Source of the DNA: Cryoendolithus antarcticus
Lineage: Eukaryota; Ascomycota; Dothideomycetes; Cladosporiales; Cladosporiaceae
Assembly (NCBI GenBank): GCA_002077065.1
Contig: NAJO01000024.1
Span: 62,001-126,000, forward strand
Length of the DNA: 64,000 nt
Reading direction: 5' to 3'
How positions within the stretch are numbered: the stretch's first letter is position 1; the number at the start of each line of letters is the position of its first letter. Below the pieces are notes generated by a model. That model had not been told where the DNA came from. It ran no database searches and worked only from the letters and a program-made list of their open reading frames with translations. The position numbers and the translations under genes were made by a program. Shown in pieces: positions 10,793 to 20,998 of this stretch.

Positions 10793-12027
10793 TCAAATGC
10801 GAAGCTGGCTCCGAAGCAGATCTTCGATAATACCGCCCTGCCGACCCTCAACAACATGCGGACTCTGGACCAGCAGTCGATTCAATACTTCCTCTACGTC
10901 TGACACCGTTATATCTGGTCTCAGTCTCAGCCAGTGTTGGTTCCGCACACTGGCGTCTTCGACCCATGTATTGATTCCATCGACTGCATTCACGCTGTTG
11001 TAGCCGTCTGCATTCGCATACTCGAACATCGGCGGCAGACCAAGCTCTGCCCATCCGCCGAGGCCAAGGAAACCATACAGAACAGTTACTGGATCATAGG
11101 ACTTCAGCGTCGTGTTACATCGATCGCCATACCACTGATACGCGGCCAAGACAGGCGAGTCAGCGGACGCTTCTTGAGCCAAGTGCTGTCCAGTCCAGAT
11201 CTGCGATCCGAGCTCATAACCTGAGTATGTGATAGGCACATTCTTGGGCCAATTGGAGATGACCCTGTGCGCGACGTTGGGATCTACACCCGCGAAGTTG
11301 TACTCCCAGCCTGATGGATAGTTCCCGCCCATGACGACTAGCTCGGCGACTTTGTAGGAGATGAGATCTGCGCCTGTGGCAGGGCTGATCTCGTCCATTC
11401 CTGATTCTAGCAAGTCCGCAAGGTTAGTTAGGAAGCCGATGGAGATAATCGTGAGACTGTTCACGGCTGCATCTGCGAGGATCTCGCGATAAAGAGTGAC
11501 CGGATTAGGTGTCTCTGTGGCGTTTCGGAGAGCGCGAGGGAAGTGGTGGGCGACTTTGGAGGCGTATTCGCCTAGTCTGTTGGAGGTGTCAGAGCAGCGC
11601 TAGCCGAGAGTCGATCAAATGAGAGTCGAGCTTACGTCCATCCCCATCGATCCACAAACGTGTCTTGTGTCAATGGCCTGATAGCACCGATCTTCACATG
11701 CCCATTGCCGTAGTATGTATTGACTGCCTTTACCGCCACATCAGTCTCATCTCACCCAACTTGACAACTCAATCCCATAAACGATCTAGGCAGACGCACA
11801 TCCACGGCTAAAGCACCGTACTCGCTCCCCGTACTGACTACGACGCCCTTCAACTCCGCTAGACCGAAATTTGACAGGATGTTGGCTATAGCTAGTGCGC
11901 CCAGGTCATCGACGTCGCTGTAGATGTCCGTATCGATGATTATGGTCTTGGGCTGTGTCTGTGGCGGGCCTTGAGCAAGTGCCAGGGTTAGGGTTGTACA
12001 GAGAAGGGCGAGGGCGGGCAGGAGCAT
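10793..12027 (-). CDS. Secreted inosine-uridine-type nucleoside hydrolase
   Basis: Three exons: 11800-12027, 11636-11727 and 10793-11576, giving 367 aa. Residues 1-19 (MLLPALALLCTTLTLALAQ) are a clear signal peptide. The mature protein starts near the calcium-binding motif DTDIYSDVDD, the family's DxDxxxDD signature at about residue 33. Family members hydrolyse the N-glycosidic bond of ribonucleosides to base plus ribose; secretion suggests nucleoside scavenging outside the cell. Blocks STGSEYGALAVDAVNTYYG, MGGNYPSG and YSGYELG are typical of the fungal extracellular subgroup. Intron 1 runs from a GTGCGT donor to an AAG acceptor. The gene sits next to the P450 and methyltransferase, but no shared pathway is evident. 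Confidence 0.87.
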
Positions 12028-12410
12028 GGTGGACTAGAGTAATAATAATGCAAGATGGAGGGTGGATTCGCTAAATATCAGCCGTGGTGAGCTAGGTGAA
12101 GCAAGCTGTGAATGTACGTGTATCTCTTCTCTTAAGACAAAGCTGTATGTGATGGCGTCACTACCAAGTCGCTTTCTCGCTTTCTTCGAAGAGATGAATG
12201 TATATGCGGCTCTGCACTACCACGCGGCATTACGAGCAAGATATTATCTCACTGTACTGCCGCGGCGCCTCCATATGCTATCTGATCGAGTACACGATCT
12301 CCTTGGTGCCATCCCAAACACCAGTGATGCTCCGGCCTGTCAGCCAGTGCCTTAATTTCAGCCGTCTCAAACGCCGCCCAAGATGCAAATGCAAATGCTC
12401 GCTAACCCAT
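12028..12410. other. Intergenic gap
   Basis: This 383 bp comprises the promoter side of the nucleoside hydrolase and the 3' side of the USP-like gene. No motif or RNA gene is recognised. Confidence 0.4.
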
Positions 12411-15080
12411 TCACGCACCATGACCCTTCTCTTGCTCCACAAAGCTCATCCCATCCACATCACTGCTCTCCGCCTTCTCCACGTCCGCGTCCTCCATCAC
12501 AGCATCACTGTGAGGAAACATCGGCTTACTGCGCTTACTTTCCGCCATCTCGACACGCTGCTCGTCTTCATCGTCCTCGAGTCCCGGCGGCGTGAGTACG
12601 ATATCCACGGCCTCCGGGTCCTTGCTAGCAGGCGGAAGTCCATAGCTCCCATGCCGTGCAAGGTGCGCATCATCGTCCATATAGTTGGCATCAGCTTCGA
12701 TGAAGTCGATGCCGTCTTGCTGGGCAATTGTACTGTCCATGCTGTCGCGTCTCTCGCTCCGCTCGATGCTCTCTCTAGGAATGCCGCCGACGCCATCCAT
12801 ACCAAAGTCGTATGAAGGCGGCGGAGGGTGCGAAGGAGCATTGCGCAGCTCCTGCTTGAAGTGCTCGTTGTCCTCGTCGATGAAACGTTGAAGCGGCTCT
12901 GGGAGAACAGGGTTGAAATGCCTAATATCAGCAGCTTGATTACTGGCGTACACCAGTAGAGCGGAGTTGTGCTCTAGCTCCGCGGCACGCAGGACTTCGT
13001 AGTCTGACCACTTGGCCTTGTTGATGCTGGGCGAGCTGCCGCTTGTGGTATACTCGATGCGCCACCATTGCATGCCTTCGGGTGTGGAACCAGTCGTGGT
13101 GTCCTGGGTCATTGCTTCGTCGACGTGTTCATCGTCATCATCTTCCGCGGGACGCAGGACGTAGGTGACGTTCGGCTTGGTGGCGACACCCATCAGGGTG
13201 TATTGCTCGGTCAGACCCTGCTCCACAAGCTGGGCGGGTGTGGAGTTGGTGAGGGCGGAGATGTCTTTGAGGAGTGCTACTTTCTGCTCGTTCAGTCGGC
13301 TGATCTTTTCATCGATGCTGATGGTGAGCGTCTCGAGTTCGTTTGCAATGTTGGTGTAGTGTGGCACATGATCCTCGCTGACGCCGTTGACCATCGGAGT
13401 CCCTCCGTCGTCGGCTGCACTCGTTTCCTCCGCAGCCTTCTGCTTCATACGAGTAAGGGTATACTGCATCAGCTGCTTCGCTTCGATTTGGGTGCTCTTT
13501 GTCGGGTGTTGCCAAGTGCTCAGCTTCCTCACAATGCCATCGATCTTCGCGACCTTCTGCCTCTGATCGACAGCATGCATTCTGACCGCTTTCGAGACGT
13601 CGACGTTGTCCTCGAGATACTTGTCCAGCCAGAGCTCGGGAGGTACCTCAACCCTGAGCTTATCGGCGTTGGGGTATGTGTTTCGAACGCGCATGACAAG
13701 CACGTCCGCTGCTTGGGAAATGAAGTTATCATTCGTAGAGAACGGATCTCTGCCATTGCTCCACAACATGTCGTCGATCAGCTCCGTGAGGTTGCAGCTG
13801 GCGTCTGGTGCGATGCTGGAAGCCAAGTCGACCAGGTAGCGATACGGTTCGGCTATCCCACCATCTGAAGTGTTGCCGACGTTCGTCGCGAAGATCTGCA
13901 TCATTTGCGGCCGTAATCCAGCAGCAATCTGTGCAGCATCGACGTACTCCTCCATGAATGACTTCACCAGTGGTTGCGCCGGTGTCTTCTGCAGAAGCTC
14001 CGACACCGCGACTGAGTGCGAGCTTGCATATGAGCGGTCACTGCTGTCCAGGAACGCCATGAGTCGTTGCGTGTCAGCGATGAGAGCATCAGCCTGATCA
14101 TGAGCAGAGTCTGCAGGCAGTCCACTCTCAACGTGCACCACACTAGGCAGCTTGATGACGCTTCCACGCCACCAGTCCTCGTCGCTCCCGTAGTTGCTCT
14201 GCACGTGCACTCGCAGTAGTAACGCTTCTCGAGCGAGAGGTATCGAGTGACATATCGTCAAGAAGTTCGGAAGGTAGTCGCCGGCAGGAAGCTGCTTCAA
14301 AACCCGTGGCTCCTCCCCCTTATTCTGTCTCTCGGACGCCTCGACATCAGGTACAATCTCATCATACTGATGCTGGATAGGTACCATAGCCCACTGAGCC
14401 GTGTCATACGACGCCCTGTTCGCTGGTCCAAACGCAACGTTCGCCGCTTTCGAAATGCCATCTGCGCCCACAACCCCAGTCTCCTGCCCAGCCATGCTCC
14501 CCAAATCCTGCTGACTCATAGCAAGCGCTTTCGCCATATCGTCGTCCTCTTCTTGCTTACTCGCAGGCTGCCTGAAGCTCCCCGCCGGACTAGGACCTCG
14601 TGTAGGTGCCGCGCTGTTGCCCAGTGGCCGAAGATTGCGGTTCTCGGCTGCCATGCCATCGCGGTCTTTGCTGAAGGCGCTCTCATCCCACATCGCAGAT
14701 TGCTCCTCCTTGCTGATGTCTTCGCCATCTAGAATAGAGTTGACGGCACGTGAGGGATCGTTGTTCCGAACCTTGAGGTAGCGAATGGCTGTCTCTCTCG
14801 GTGCCATAGTGATCATCATAACCTCATCTATCGCCGTCTCCGGGACCGTGGCAGCCATGGCCATGGCTTCACGCTGGGTCCGAGGTTTCTTGGTAGGCGA
14901 CTGTGAGGGTTCGGCGTTGAAGTCGATCTGGTCGATGTTTGGGCAGAACATTATGCTTCGCAACACGTTCAAGCGCGACGCATGCGCACGCACTTGATTG
15001 CTTCCTCTTCTGCCATATGTCACGAGGTTTGTTGCGCGGCGGCGTTTGGGTGACGTGGGAGTGGATGTTTTTGGGGCCAT
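12411..15080 (-). CDS. UIM protein with degenerate USP-like fold (probable pseudo-deubiquitinase)
   Basis: Single-exon protein of 889 aa, started at the first real ATG (MAPKTSTPTS). It has a basic nuclear-type N-terminus, a UBA-like stretch (MITMAPRETAIRYL to AVNSILDG, about 95-120) and a ubiquitin-interacting motif DDDMAKALAMSQQDL (about residue 180). From about residue 270 the order of blocks resembles USP25/28-type ubiquitin proteases: YGSDEDWW, a RLMAFLDSSDRSY helix, LTELIDDMLW, and a C-terminal WWRIEY...LRAAELEHNSALLVYAS. A canonical catalytic Cys box (NxGNTCYLN) is not visible; that position reads YLPNFLTICHSIP. The Gly-His-Tyr box is replaced by an acidic low-complexity stretch. I infer a ubiquitin-binding, catalytically dead protein. 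Fungal homologues are usually named only as UIM proteins. Confidence 0.7.
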   Translation of the reverse strand: MAPKTSTPTSPKRRRATNLVTYGRRGSNQVRAHASRLNVLRSIMFCPNIDQIDFNAEPSQSPTKKPRTQREAMAMAATVPETAIDEVMMITMAPRETAIRYLKVRNNDPSRAVNSILDGEDISKEEQSAMWDESAFSKDRDGMAAENRNLRPLGNSAAPTRGPSPAGSFRQPASKQEEDDDMAKALAMSQQDLGSMAGQETGVVGADGISKAANVAFGPANRASYDTAQWAMVPIQHQYDEIVPDVEASERQNKGEEPRVLKQLPAGDYLPNFLTICHSIPLAREALLLRVHVQSNYGSDEDWWRGSVIKLPSVVHVESGLPADSAHDQADALIADTQRLMAFLDSSDRSYASSHSVAVSELLQKTPAQPLVKSFMEEYVDAAQIAAGLRPQMMQIFATNVGNTSDGGIAEPYRYLVDLASSIAPDASCNLTELIDDMLWSNGRDPFSTNDNFISQAADVLVMRVRNTYPNADKLRVEVPPELWLDKYLEDNVDVSKAVRMHAVDQRQKVAKIDGIVRKLSTWQHPTKSTQIEAKQLMQYTLTRMKQKAAEETSAADDGGTPMVNGVSEDHVPHYTNIANELETLTISIDEKISRLNEQKVALLKDISALTNSTPAQLVEQGLTEQYTLMGVATKPNVTYVLRPAEDDDDEHVDEAMTQDTTTGSTPEGMQWWRIEYTTSGSSPSINKAKWSDYEVLRAAELEHNSALLVYASNQAADIRHFNPVLPEPLQRFIDEDNEHFKQELRNAPSHPPPPSYDFGMDGVGGIPRESIERSERRDSMDSTIAQQDGIDFIEADANYMDDDAHLARHGSYGLPPASKDPEAVDIVLTPPGLEDDEDEQRVEMAESKRSKPMFPHSDAVMEDADVEKAESSDVDGMSFVEQEKGHGA

Positions 15081-15472
15081 CGTCACATGCGAGGTGCCTG
15101 GGTGATCGACCGAGCTTGACAGCTTGGCAGAAGTGACGACGGCGATGACATGGAGTGGTTAACCAACGCAGAATTCGAAGTTACCATTGTCGAAGAGTAG
15201 CTCACAGGCAGCTACGACCGGAGAATGAACGAAGCAAGAGCGACGGAGGGATGGTGCAGACGAAACAGCTGCATGCATGTGACGATGCTACAAACGCCCG
15301 CTCAAGAGATTCAGCAGCATACAGTCGCTTACATCCCAGAAAGATCCGCTATGCCTTCCCTTCCATAGTCCTACACATACTTTGTAGTTGCAGATATTCG
15401 TGATCGGCAAGCCCACGCGCAGCCGCACGCCGTCCACCGCTGTTGGCCCAGTCCGGTTATCTCATTTCATCA
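15081..15472. other. Intergenic gap, promoter of the UIM gene
   Basis: This 392 bp holds the promoter of the UIM/USP-like gene and the 3' end of the promethin-like gene. No specific site is recognised. Confidence 0.4.
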
Positions 15473-16316
15473 CTACCCCAGCCCAGTCACTCCGCTAACG
15501 CCGCCCTTCACTGCACCAGTCGTGTTAGCAACAGCATCCGTACCCGTCGCGCTCGTGAGCTTGCTGACACCACCATGTGCACTATTGACGGTAGAACCCA
15601 CCCCAGGCACATTGCCATTCGCTTTTGCAGGGGTAAATTGGTCGCCATACCCTTTGATGTCTCCTGTCGCCTGCTGCGCCTTCGCCGAGTCCATGAAACC
15701 CGTCAATCGTCCGCCAGTAAAGCCATTGAGTCGGTCGCCGATTGTGGGTCCCGCAGGCTTGTCATCGGACTTCTTGTCGTCGCTGCCGCCGCCGTTGGCC
15801 CATTTGAGGATGTAGTAGCCCCCTAGACCCCAGAGGAAGAGGAAGGTCGCTGCGAAGGTCGTGAAGAAGAGGGTTGGTAAGACTACGACTAGGGCTGTGC
15901 CGACCATGACGAGGGTGAAGGCTACTGCGCCTAGGAGTCCGACTACCAACCCAACCAAGAGCGCGAAGATGAAGACTGTGAGGGAGAAGAGCACGAAGAG
16001 GAAGAGCGGTACGCCAGTAATCGCAAAGTTCATTCCCAGGAAGGCCTACGCGTGTCAGTACGTAGAGTGTACGTTGTCTCCTCGTTCCGTCGTCTTTCGA
16101 GTAACCTACCGAAAGCTTCGGGTTCTTAAGCATGAACGCTTGCAACTTAGCCAGGAATGCCGCCCTCTGCTCCGGTGGGAAGAAGCGATCTAGTATGGCT
16201 TTGCCCTTTGCTGCGACCCAGTTTCCACCTCCTTCTATCTTGCCCAGCACTCCCTTGGTGACACCTTCGACCTGCCCCTGGACGCCCTTCGTCGCTCCTT
16301 GGAGCTGTTCCGCCAT
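15473..16316 (-). CDS. Promethin/LDAF1-like membrane protein
   Basis: Two exons: 16110-16316 and 15473-16045 (intron GTAGGT...GTAG), giving 259 aa. The start is the ATG of MAEQLQGATKG; an upstream in-frame extension lacks ATG. An amphipathic Gly/Lys/Val segment (residues 1-45, TKGVQGQVEGVTKGV) is followed by FFPPEQRAAFLAKLQ and then by two long hydrophobic hairpins (about residues 75-140: VPLFLFVLFSLTVF, GLVVGLLGAVAFTLV, FFTTFAATFLFLWGLGGYY). The C-terminal third is Gly/Ser/Thr-rich and soluble. This topology fits promethin (lipid-droplet assembly factor 1, seipin partner) family proteins at ER/lipid-droplet contacts. The family call is moderate; no enzymatic motif is present. Confidence 0.65.
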
Positions 16317-16922
16317 TCTGGTGGACTGTCGCGATCGTCTGGGAGATGCTGATCGATTAGGAGAACGCGACACTTCGCGTATGATATCGCTACGATTTGG
16401 GTGCTTCGATGGGCGGACCTCGAGCTTCCGCGGGGCGTGATGAGAGGAGGATATCTTGACGGTGATGCAGGGGATGAGAAGGAAAGCAACGCTATGTCAA
16501 CATCGAGATGGGAGAACTTAGGCTTTACATCGAAGGTTCAAAACGATCATCATGAGAGTACTGTTACAAGGTGTCGCAGTGAGGTCCCGCGTCTGTTGTC
16601 ACCAGTGGACCGCCTGCCGTGTCTTTGCATGGATGTGAGCACTCGGAGGTCGTGCCTTTCCTTGTTTCGCAACGCGCGCTGTCACTCTAGCTGTGCGCCA
16701 CAGCGGGAAGCATCATCCCGCAGTGCACTTGCCACAATTGTGCATGATGGGAGTTTCTTGAGAACTCATGGCGATTCGTGAAACCGCGAATGATGTTCTC
16801 AATCCTACACTCATGTCTCGGAGAGAAAGTGAGCCTACACTATTACCTGCATCATGTATGTGCAATTCACGATGGTATAGAAACCCCTTGACTTCCGTCT
16901 CCACTGCTTCAGGCACGTCACA
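16317..16922. other. Intergenic gap
   Basis: This 606 bp lies between the promethin-like start and the Gal80-like stop. Only short frames are present and no recognisable element. Confidence 0.4.
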
Positions 16923-18053
16923 TCAGGTCCACAAAATGCTATCGATCTCCTTATGCCTCACCACTGCCGCAGCAAAGTCCGCAGCACCAGCTTTCTGCAG
17001 CTTGCCCTCTGCAAACAGATTGTATAGCTTCGAGATGATCCTGGCTCTCTCAGGCAGCTCGGCGATATGAGCGTCAAACTCCCAGTCGATGCTCTTGACC
17101 TCATTGCTGGCGAAGTCAAGCTGCTCGATCAGTATGCCCGACCCCGCGACATTGAGGAACGCGGTCTTCGAAGCCGTGATCCTGAGTTCACCCTTCTCCC
17201 CGGTTACTGTCCAAGTTAGCGGCAATGTGCCAGGCCATGGCGGAGCGACTTGGTAGGTGGCTGTCAATGAAGCACCCTTCATGACGAAGCTCGATGGCTT
17301 GAGTGTGCCGTGTAGGGAGACGAGGTCCGGCACGTCTGATGTGACTTGTCTCTCCTCGCCGGAGTCCTTATCATAGACGACTTTGTTGGGATGTTGGATC
17401 TGGGTGTGTGCGTTGAAGTCCTCGTACTCTCCAAGAACATAGTGGATGAAGTCTAATGTATGGGCGAGACCGATGGTAACAGGGTTCCCGCCGACCTTCT
17501 TGTCGAGAAAGTAGGCTAGGCCTGCGGACACTCGGGTACGTTCCACGTAGGGAGAAGTGAGCTGCAGGTTGCTGCTGACGACTTTACCGATTGCGCCGGA
17601 TTCGAGGACCTCCTTCACCTTGGTCACGACTGGAGAGACGCGGGCTTGAATACCGACGATAGTCGTTGCGTTGGTCTGCTTGGCTAGATCCGCCAACTCC
17701 GAGGCACGCTTGACATTCTCAGCTAGTGGCCACTCGACGAAGACAGCCTTGCCAGCAGCGACGCTCGGCTTGATCGTATCGTAGTGGACATCTACGCGGG
17801 TAGCACAGGCGACGAAGTCGATGTCCTTATCAGCAGCGAGGTCCTCTGGCGATCCGTAAGCTTTGACATCGGATCCGAGATTGTAGTGAGCGATTGCAGC
17901 TTTTGCCGCATCAACGCTGGAATTAAGCAGGGCGGTGATCTTGAAGCGAGACTTCCCATGCTCCGAGAGAAGGTAGGGAAGGTGTGCTTGGGAAGCCCAG
18001 GCTGTTATGGCAGAGGATGAGAGGCCGATAAGAGCCGTGCGGATTGGAGCCAT
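16923..18053 (-). CDS. Gfo/Idh/MocA-family NAD(P)-binding protein, Gal80-like
   Basis: Single-exon protein of 376 aa from the ATG of MAPIRTALIGLS; eight upstream in-frame codons have no ATG. The N-terminus is a Rossmann fold (ALIGLSSSAITAWASQAHLPYL). The middle has DIDFVACATRVDVHY and the position of the family's EKP motif, which here reads VEWPLAE. The Lys that serves catalysis in Gfo/Idh/MocA oxidoreductases is therefore Trp. The C-terminal alpha/beta domain (ARVSPVVTKVKEVLESGAIGKV onward) matches the Gal80p-like subfamily. In yeasts Gal80 is a non-enzymatic repressor of galactose genes; most filamentous-fungal relatives are uncharacterised, so a galactose role is not claimed. It is divergent from TRS33. 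Confidence 0.8.
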   Translation of the reverse strand: MAPIRTALIGLSSSAITAWASQAHLPYLLSEHGKSRFKITALLNSSVDAAKAAIAHYNLGSDVKAYGSPEDLAADKDIDFVACATRVDVHYDTIKPSVAAGKAVFVEWPLAENVKRASELADLAKQTNATTIVGIQARVSPVVTKVKEVLESGAIGKVVSSNLQLTSPYVERTRVSAGLAYFLDKKVGGNPVTIGLAHTLDFIHYVLGEYEDFNAHTQIQHPNKVVYDKDSGEERQVTSDVPDLVSLHGTLKPSSFVMKGASLTATYQVAPPWPGTLPLTWTVTGEKGELRITASKTAFLNVAGSGILIEQLDFASNEVKSIDWEFDAHIAELPERARIISKLYNLFAEGKLQKAGAADFAAAVVRHKEIDSILWT

Positions 18054-18604
18054 GATGAGAGTCCGCGACGATAGCAAGTGTGGTGTTGAAAGTAGAAAAT
18101 GAAGAGAGCAACATACTATTACCGTTCAAGTACTCGTCGCCAATTTGTCAGCTTCCGCGTGTCGTCTCAATGGGAGTGGATCATGTTTGTCGACTTGTAC
18201 GACTGCACGCACGCGATCTTGGTCGAGGGGAGGTTGCTATCGTAAGCAGCTTCTACCACCGCATTGCGGCCGCCGTACGGTTGCCCGCGGCGACCTCCAG
18301 GTGCTAGCCCGCATAAGGCATTTGTCGCGAGATCAATCGACTGTATCAGGGAAGATCCGACGGCTCGAAGGGTGTCGACAAGGTCACGATGTCGGGCAGA
18401 GAGGGCCAGCAGAGGGACGTGACTTCAGGCGCTTGGACCAGGCTGCATTTGAGCGAAGTCCGCTCTCGATACTGCATGTAGGAACAGCAATGAAAGTGAC
18501 CTTAAATATCCATCACGTGCAGGGATGATCGCAGTGGATTGATCATCTGAAGCAAAGCAAAGAATACACCGTCGATGGCCAGCTGCACGCCCTAAGCCCT
18601 CACC
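18054..18604. promoter_or_regulatory. Divergent region Gal80-like / TRS33
   Basis: This 551 bp lies between two start codons facing away from each other and carries both promoters. No specific operator is identified. Confidence 0.45.
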
Positions 18605-19434
18605 ATGTCGCGCGCCCTCCAATCCGAGTCAATACCCCCATCCGACCCCCTCATAGCAACCTCATGCCTCGACTTCCTCCTCATAGAACTCGTCCCCCTC
18701 GCACAACGAATAACAGACAAAATCCATGCGCGGGACAAGATCCTCAAGGAAGAGCTAGACCGAAGTTTGAACATCCATCGCTCAGTCCCTCCACCAAGTA
18801 CGACCAATGAAGTAGCGACCAAGGGCGGGGTCTCGTCTACAGGCGCGCCTAGCACCGCTGCAGGACTAGATGACGGGACACGCGAAGCGCTCTACTTCCG
18901 TCTGAACAACATGGGCTACAGAGTCGGGCAAGGGCTAGCTGAGCGGTAGGTACGCTCTCCCGAACACATCCTCCTAACAGTCTATATGTGGTACTAATTG
19001 CACAACATCAGCTTCTCAACCAACCGGCCCCGCCCTGTCACGCCCCTCGAGACCATAAAGTTCATATGCAAAGACCTGTGGCCTTTGCTCTTCCGCAAAC
19101 AGATCGACAACCTCAAGACGAATCATCGAGGGATTTTCGTGTTGACGGACGTGAGGTTTCAGCCGTTGAGTAGAGTCAGTGTCGATCGCAGAGCCGGACC
19201 GAGAGCAGCTGAGGAACTAGTCAGACGGGCACAGGTGGTAAGTGCCATTGCATCTGGCGTGGGGAGATTGATGAGGGTTGCAGCTGACAAGGGCCTCCGT
19301 AGTATCTGGTGTTCCCCGCAGGAGTCATACGAGGAGCGCTGTCTGCGCTTGGTATAGAAGCCACGGTGCAAGGCGAGACAACAGAAATACCCACAGCCAC
19401 GTTCCAGATCAAGACGAAAGGCGCAAAGGCGTGA
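18605..19434 (+). CDS. TRS33: TRAPP complex subunit Trs33 (TRAPPC6)
   Basis: Three exons: 18605-18945, 19012-19237 and 19303-19434, giving 232 aa. The alpha/beta TRAPP fold is visible from SCLDFLLIELVPLAQR (about residue 20), through LNNMGYRVGQGLAERF and PLETIKFICKDLWPLLF, to the C-terminal YLVFPAGVIRGALSALG. TRAPP is the multisubunit exchange factor for Ypt1/Rab1 (and Rab11) at the Golgi; Trs33 is one of its small structural subunits. A low-complexity insert of about 40 residues (RSVPPPSTTNE onward) lengthens the N-terminal half relative to yeast. Introns have ordinary GTAGGT and GTAAGT donors. The junction VYLVFPAG keeps frame and family sequence. Confidence 0.88.
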
Positions 19435-19829
19435 AGAGTGGAGCTAGATGTGCACAGACGATACTGACAGGGACCGCTCGCGCTCTGACTGTCAATCACG
19501 TGCCGGGTACGAGGACGAGGCGCGGTCCTCATGAATGCTTCACGACCGCCGTGCGGTAGTCTCCTCTGCCTACGAGGCGAGTGCGAAGAAGAAGTAATGC
19601 TCTTGGTCGTGACAAGCCTGAACAGACAGCGAGACAGGCTGATAGGCAGACTAATACGATGAAGTCCGAAGAAAGATGAGAAGTCGAGCAGGTCATGGCT
19701 GATGTAGCAGCGCCGAGCTTGCATACCGATGTCGGATGGCTAGCTAGCTGTAGCTGATTCGTCCAACGCCTCCAGCCCGCTCCTGGGCCCTCGATTTTAT
19801 CTTGTTCCGTAACGTCTCAGCTGTACTGC
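19435..19829. other. Convergent intergenic gap
   Basis: This 395 bp lies between the TRS33 3' end and the distal MDH terminal segment. No gene is supported. Confidence 0.4.
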
Positions 19830-19893
19830 TCATAGTCTACCTGGCAGAATCTCAGCATGGTGTTCGCCGTCGCTTCAGGTGTTCAGCACTCAC
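19830..19893 (-). other. Possible alternative terminal intron and exon of malate dehydrogenase
   Basis: The MDH stop codon (19890-19892) lies inside a perfect splice donor, AA|GTGAGT, with the donor at 19893. Two acceptors four bases apart lie about 50 nt downstream: CCAG ending at 19841 and GTAG ending at 19837. Splicing to the first still reads ...PPK-stop. Splicing to the second reads ...PPKL-stop at 19830-19832. A weak branch-like CTGAG precedes the acceptors. Whether this intron is used is unknown; see the finding on C-terminal choice. Confidence 0.45.
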
Positions 19894-20998
19894 TTCGGCG
19901 GGTTGGCGACGAACTCGACACCCTTCGAGATGTTGCCACCGAGACCCTCGTAGCAAGCCTTGAGCAGCTTCTTCTCGTACTCGTTCGCCTGCCCAATGAT
20001 GTTGTGCGCCTTCTCGGCACCCTTCTTGCCGAGCTCGACTGGGACGGAGAAGTACTCGAGCCCTGTCTCCTTGGCGATCGCGTCACCACCTGGCACACCT
20101 GGGAGGTAGACGAATGTCGGCTCGACGATGCCACTCTCACCCTTGGCAGCCTTGAGGAGCTTCTCGGCGAAGCGGAAGCCAGCGTACGCCATCGACAAAG
20201 TGGCAGACCCAGCACCGTCCTTCGCGGCCACAACCTCGTCACCACCGAATTGTACGCGCTTGGTGAGTGCGTCGAGCTTGTCCTCGGGGATCTTCACTGA
20301 TGGCTTCGCCAAGCTGAACAGCGGCACGATAGTCTCGCCGGAGTGTCCACCAATGACCGGGATCACAGTCTTCGCTGGGTCTTTCTCGCCGCTGAGCTCG
20401 GCAACGAACGTTTCGGCGCGGACAACATCGAGGGTCGTCACACCGAACAGCTTCTGAGGGTTGAACTTGCCTGCCTTCTTGAGGACTTCGGCGGCGATGG
20501 GAACGGTCGAGTTGACGGGGTTGGAGATGACGAGGATGTAGGCGTCGGGGCAGGTCTCGGCGATGCCCTCGATGAGGCCCTTGACGATGCCAGCGTTGAT
20601 CTTGAAGAGATCGTCGCGGGTCATGCCGGGCTTGCCTATGAGTGAAGTATCTTAGCCGATGCTTACAATTGTTGTGCGTATGAGTGACCACCTACGGGGA
20701 ATACCAGCAGGGATGACAACGATGTCAGCGCCAGTGAGCGCCTTCTTGAGTCCATCATCCTTGGGGAGGAAGCCATCAATCTTGGCGACTGATGAGATGT
20801 GGGAGAGATCCGTCGCGACACCCGGGGTGTTCACGACATCGTAGAGAGAGAGGTGGTCGATATAGGGGGATGCCTTGAGGAGGAGGGACAATGGCTGTCC
20901 AATACCTCCAGCGGCTCCGGCGACGACTGTTGATGCAATGGTCAGCTTCAACTTTTCTCGAGAGCCTCATGGAACAACCCCGCACCTGCTTTGACCAT
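19890..20998 (-). CDS. Malate dehydrogenase, cytosolic type
   Basis: Three exons: 20986-20998, 20696-20926 and 19890-20635, giving 329 aa. Exon 1 is only 13 nt (MVKA plus one base) and joins to [18 protein letters not shown], the NAD-binding loop. There is no mitochondrial presequence, so the primary product should be cytosolic. [13 protein letters not shown] carries the mobile-loop arginines, ISNPVNST the Asn-containing block, and [13 protein letters not shown] the catalytic His. The enzyme interconverts malate and oxaloacetate with NAD(H), serving redox shuttling, gluconeogenesis and, if targeted to peroxisomes, the glyoxylate cycle. The second intron separates IP(R) from KPGMTR. The C-terminus ends NPPK, with the stop overlapping a splice donor. 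Confidence 0.94.

Noticed and set aside
13068..13868. 266-codon plus-strand frame inside the UIM/USP-like gene
   Set aside because: Antisense shadow with no family resemblance.
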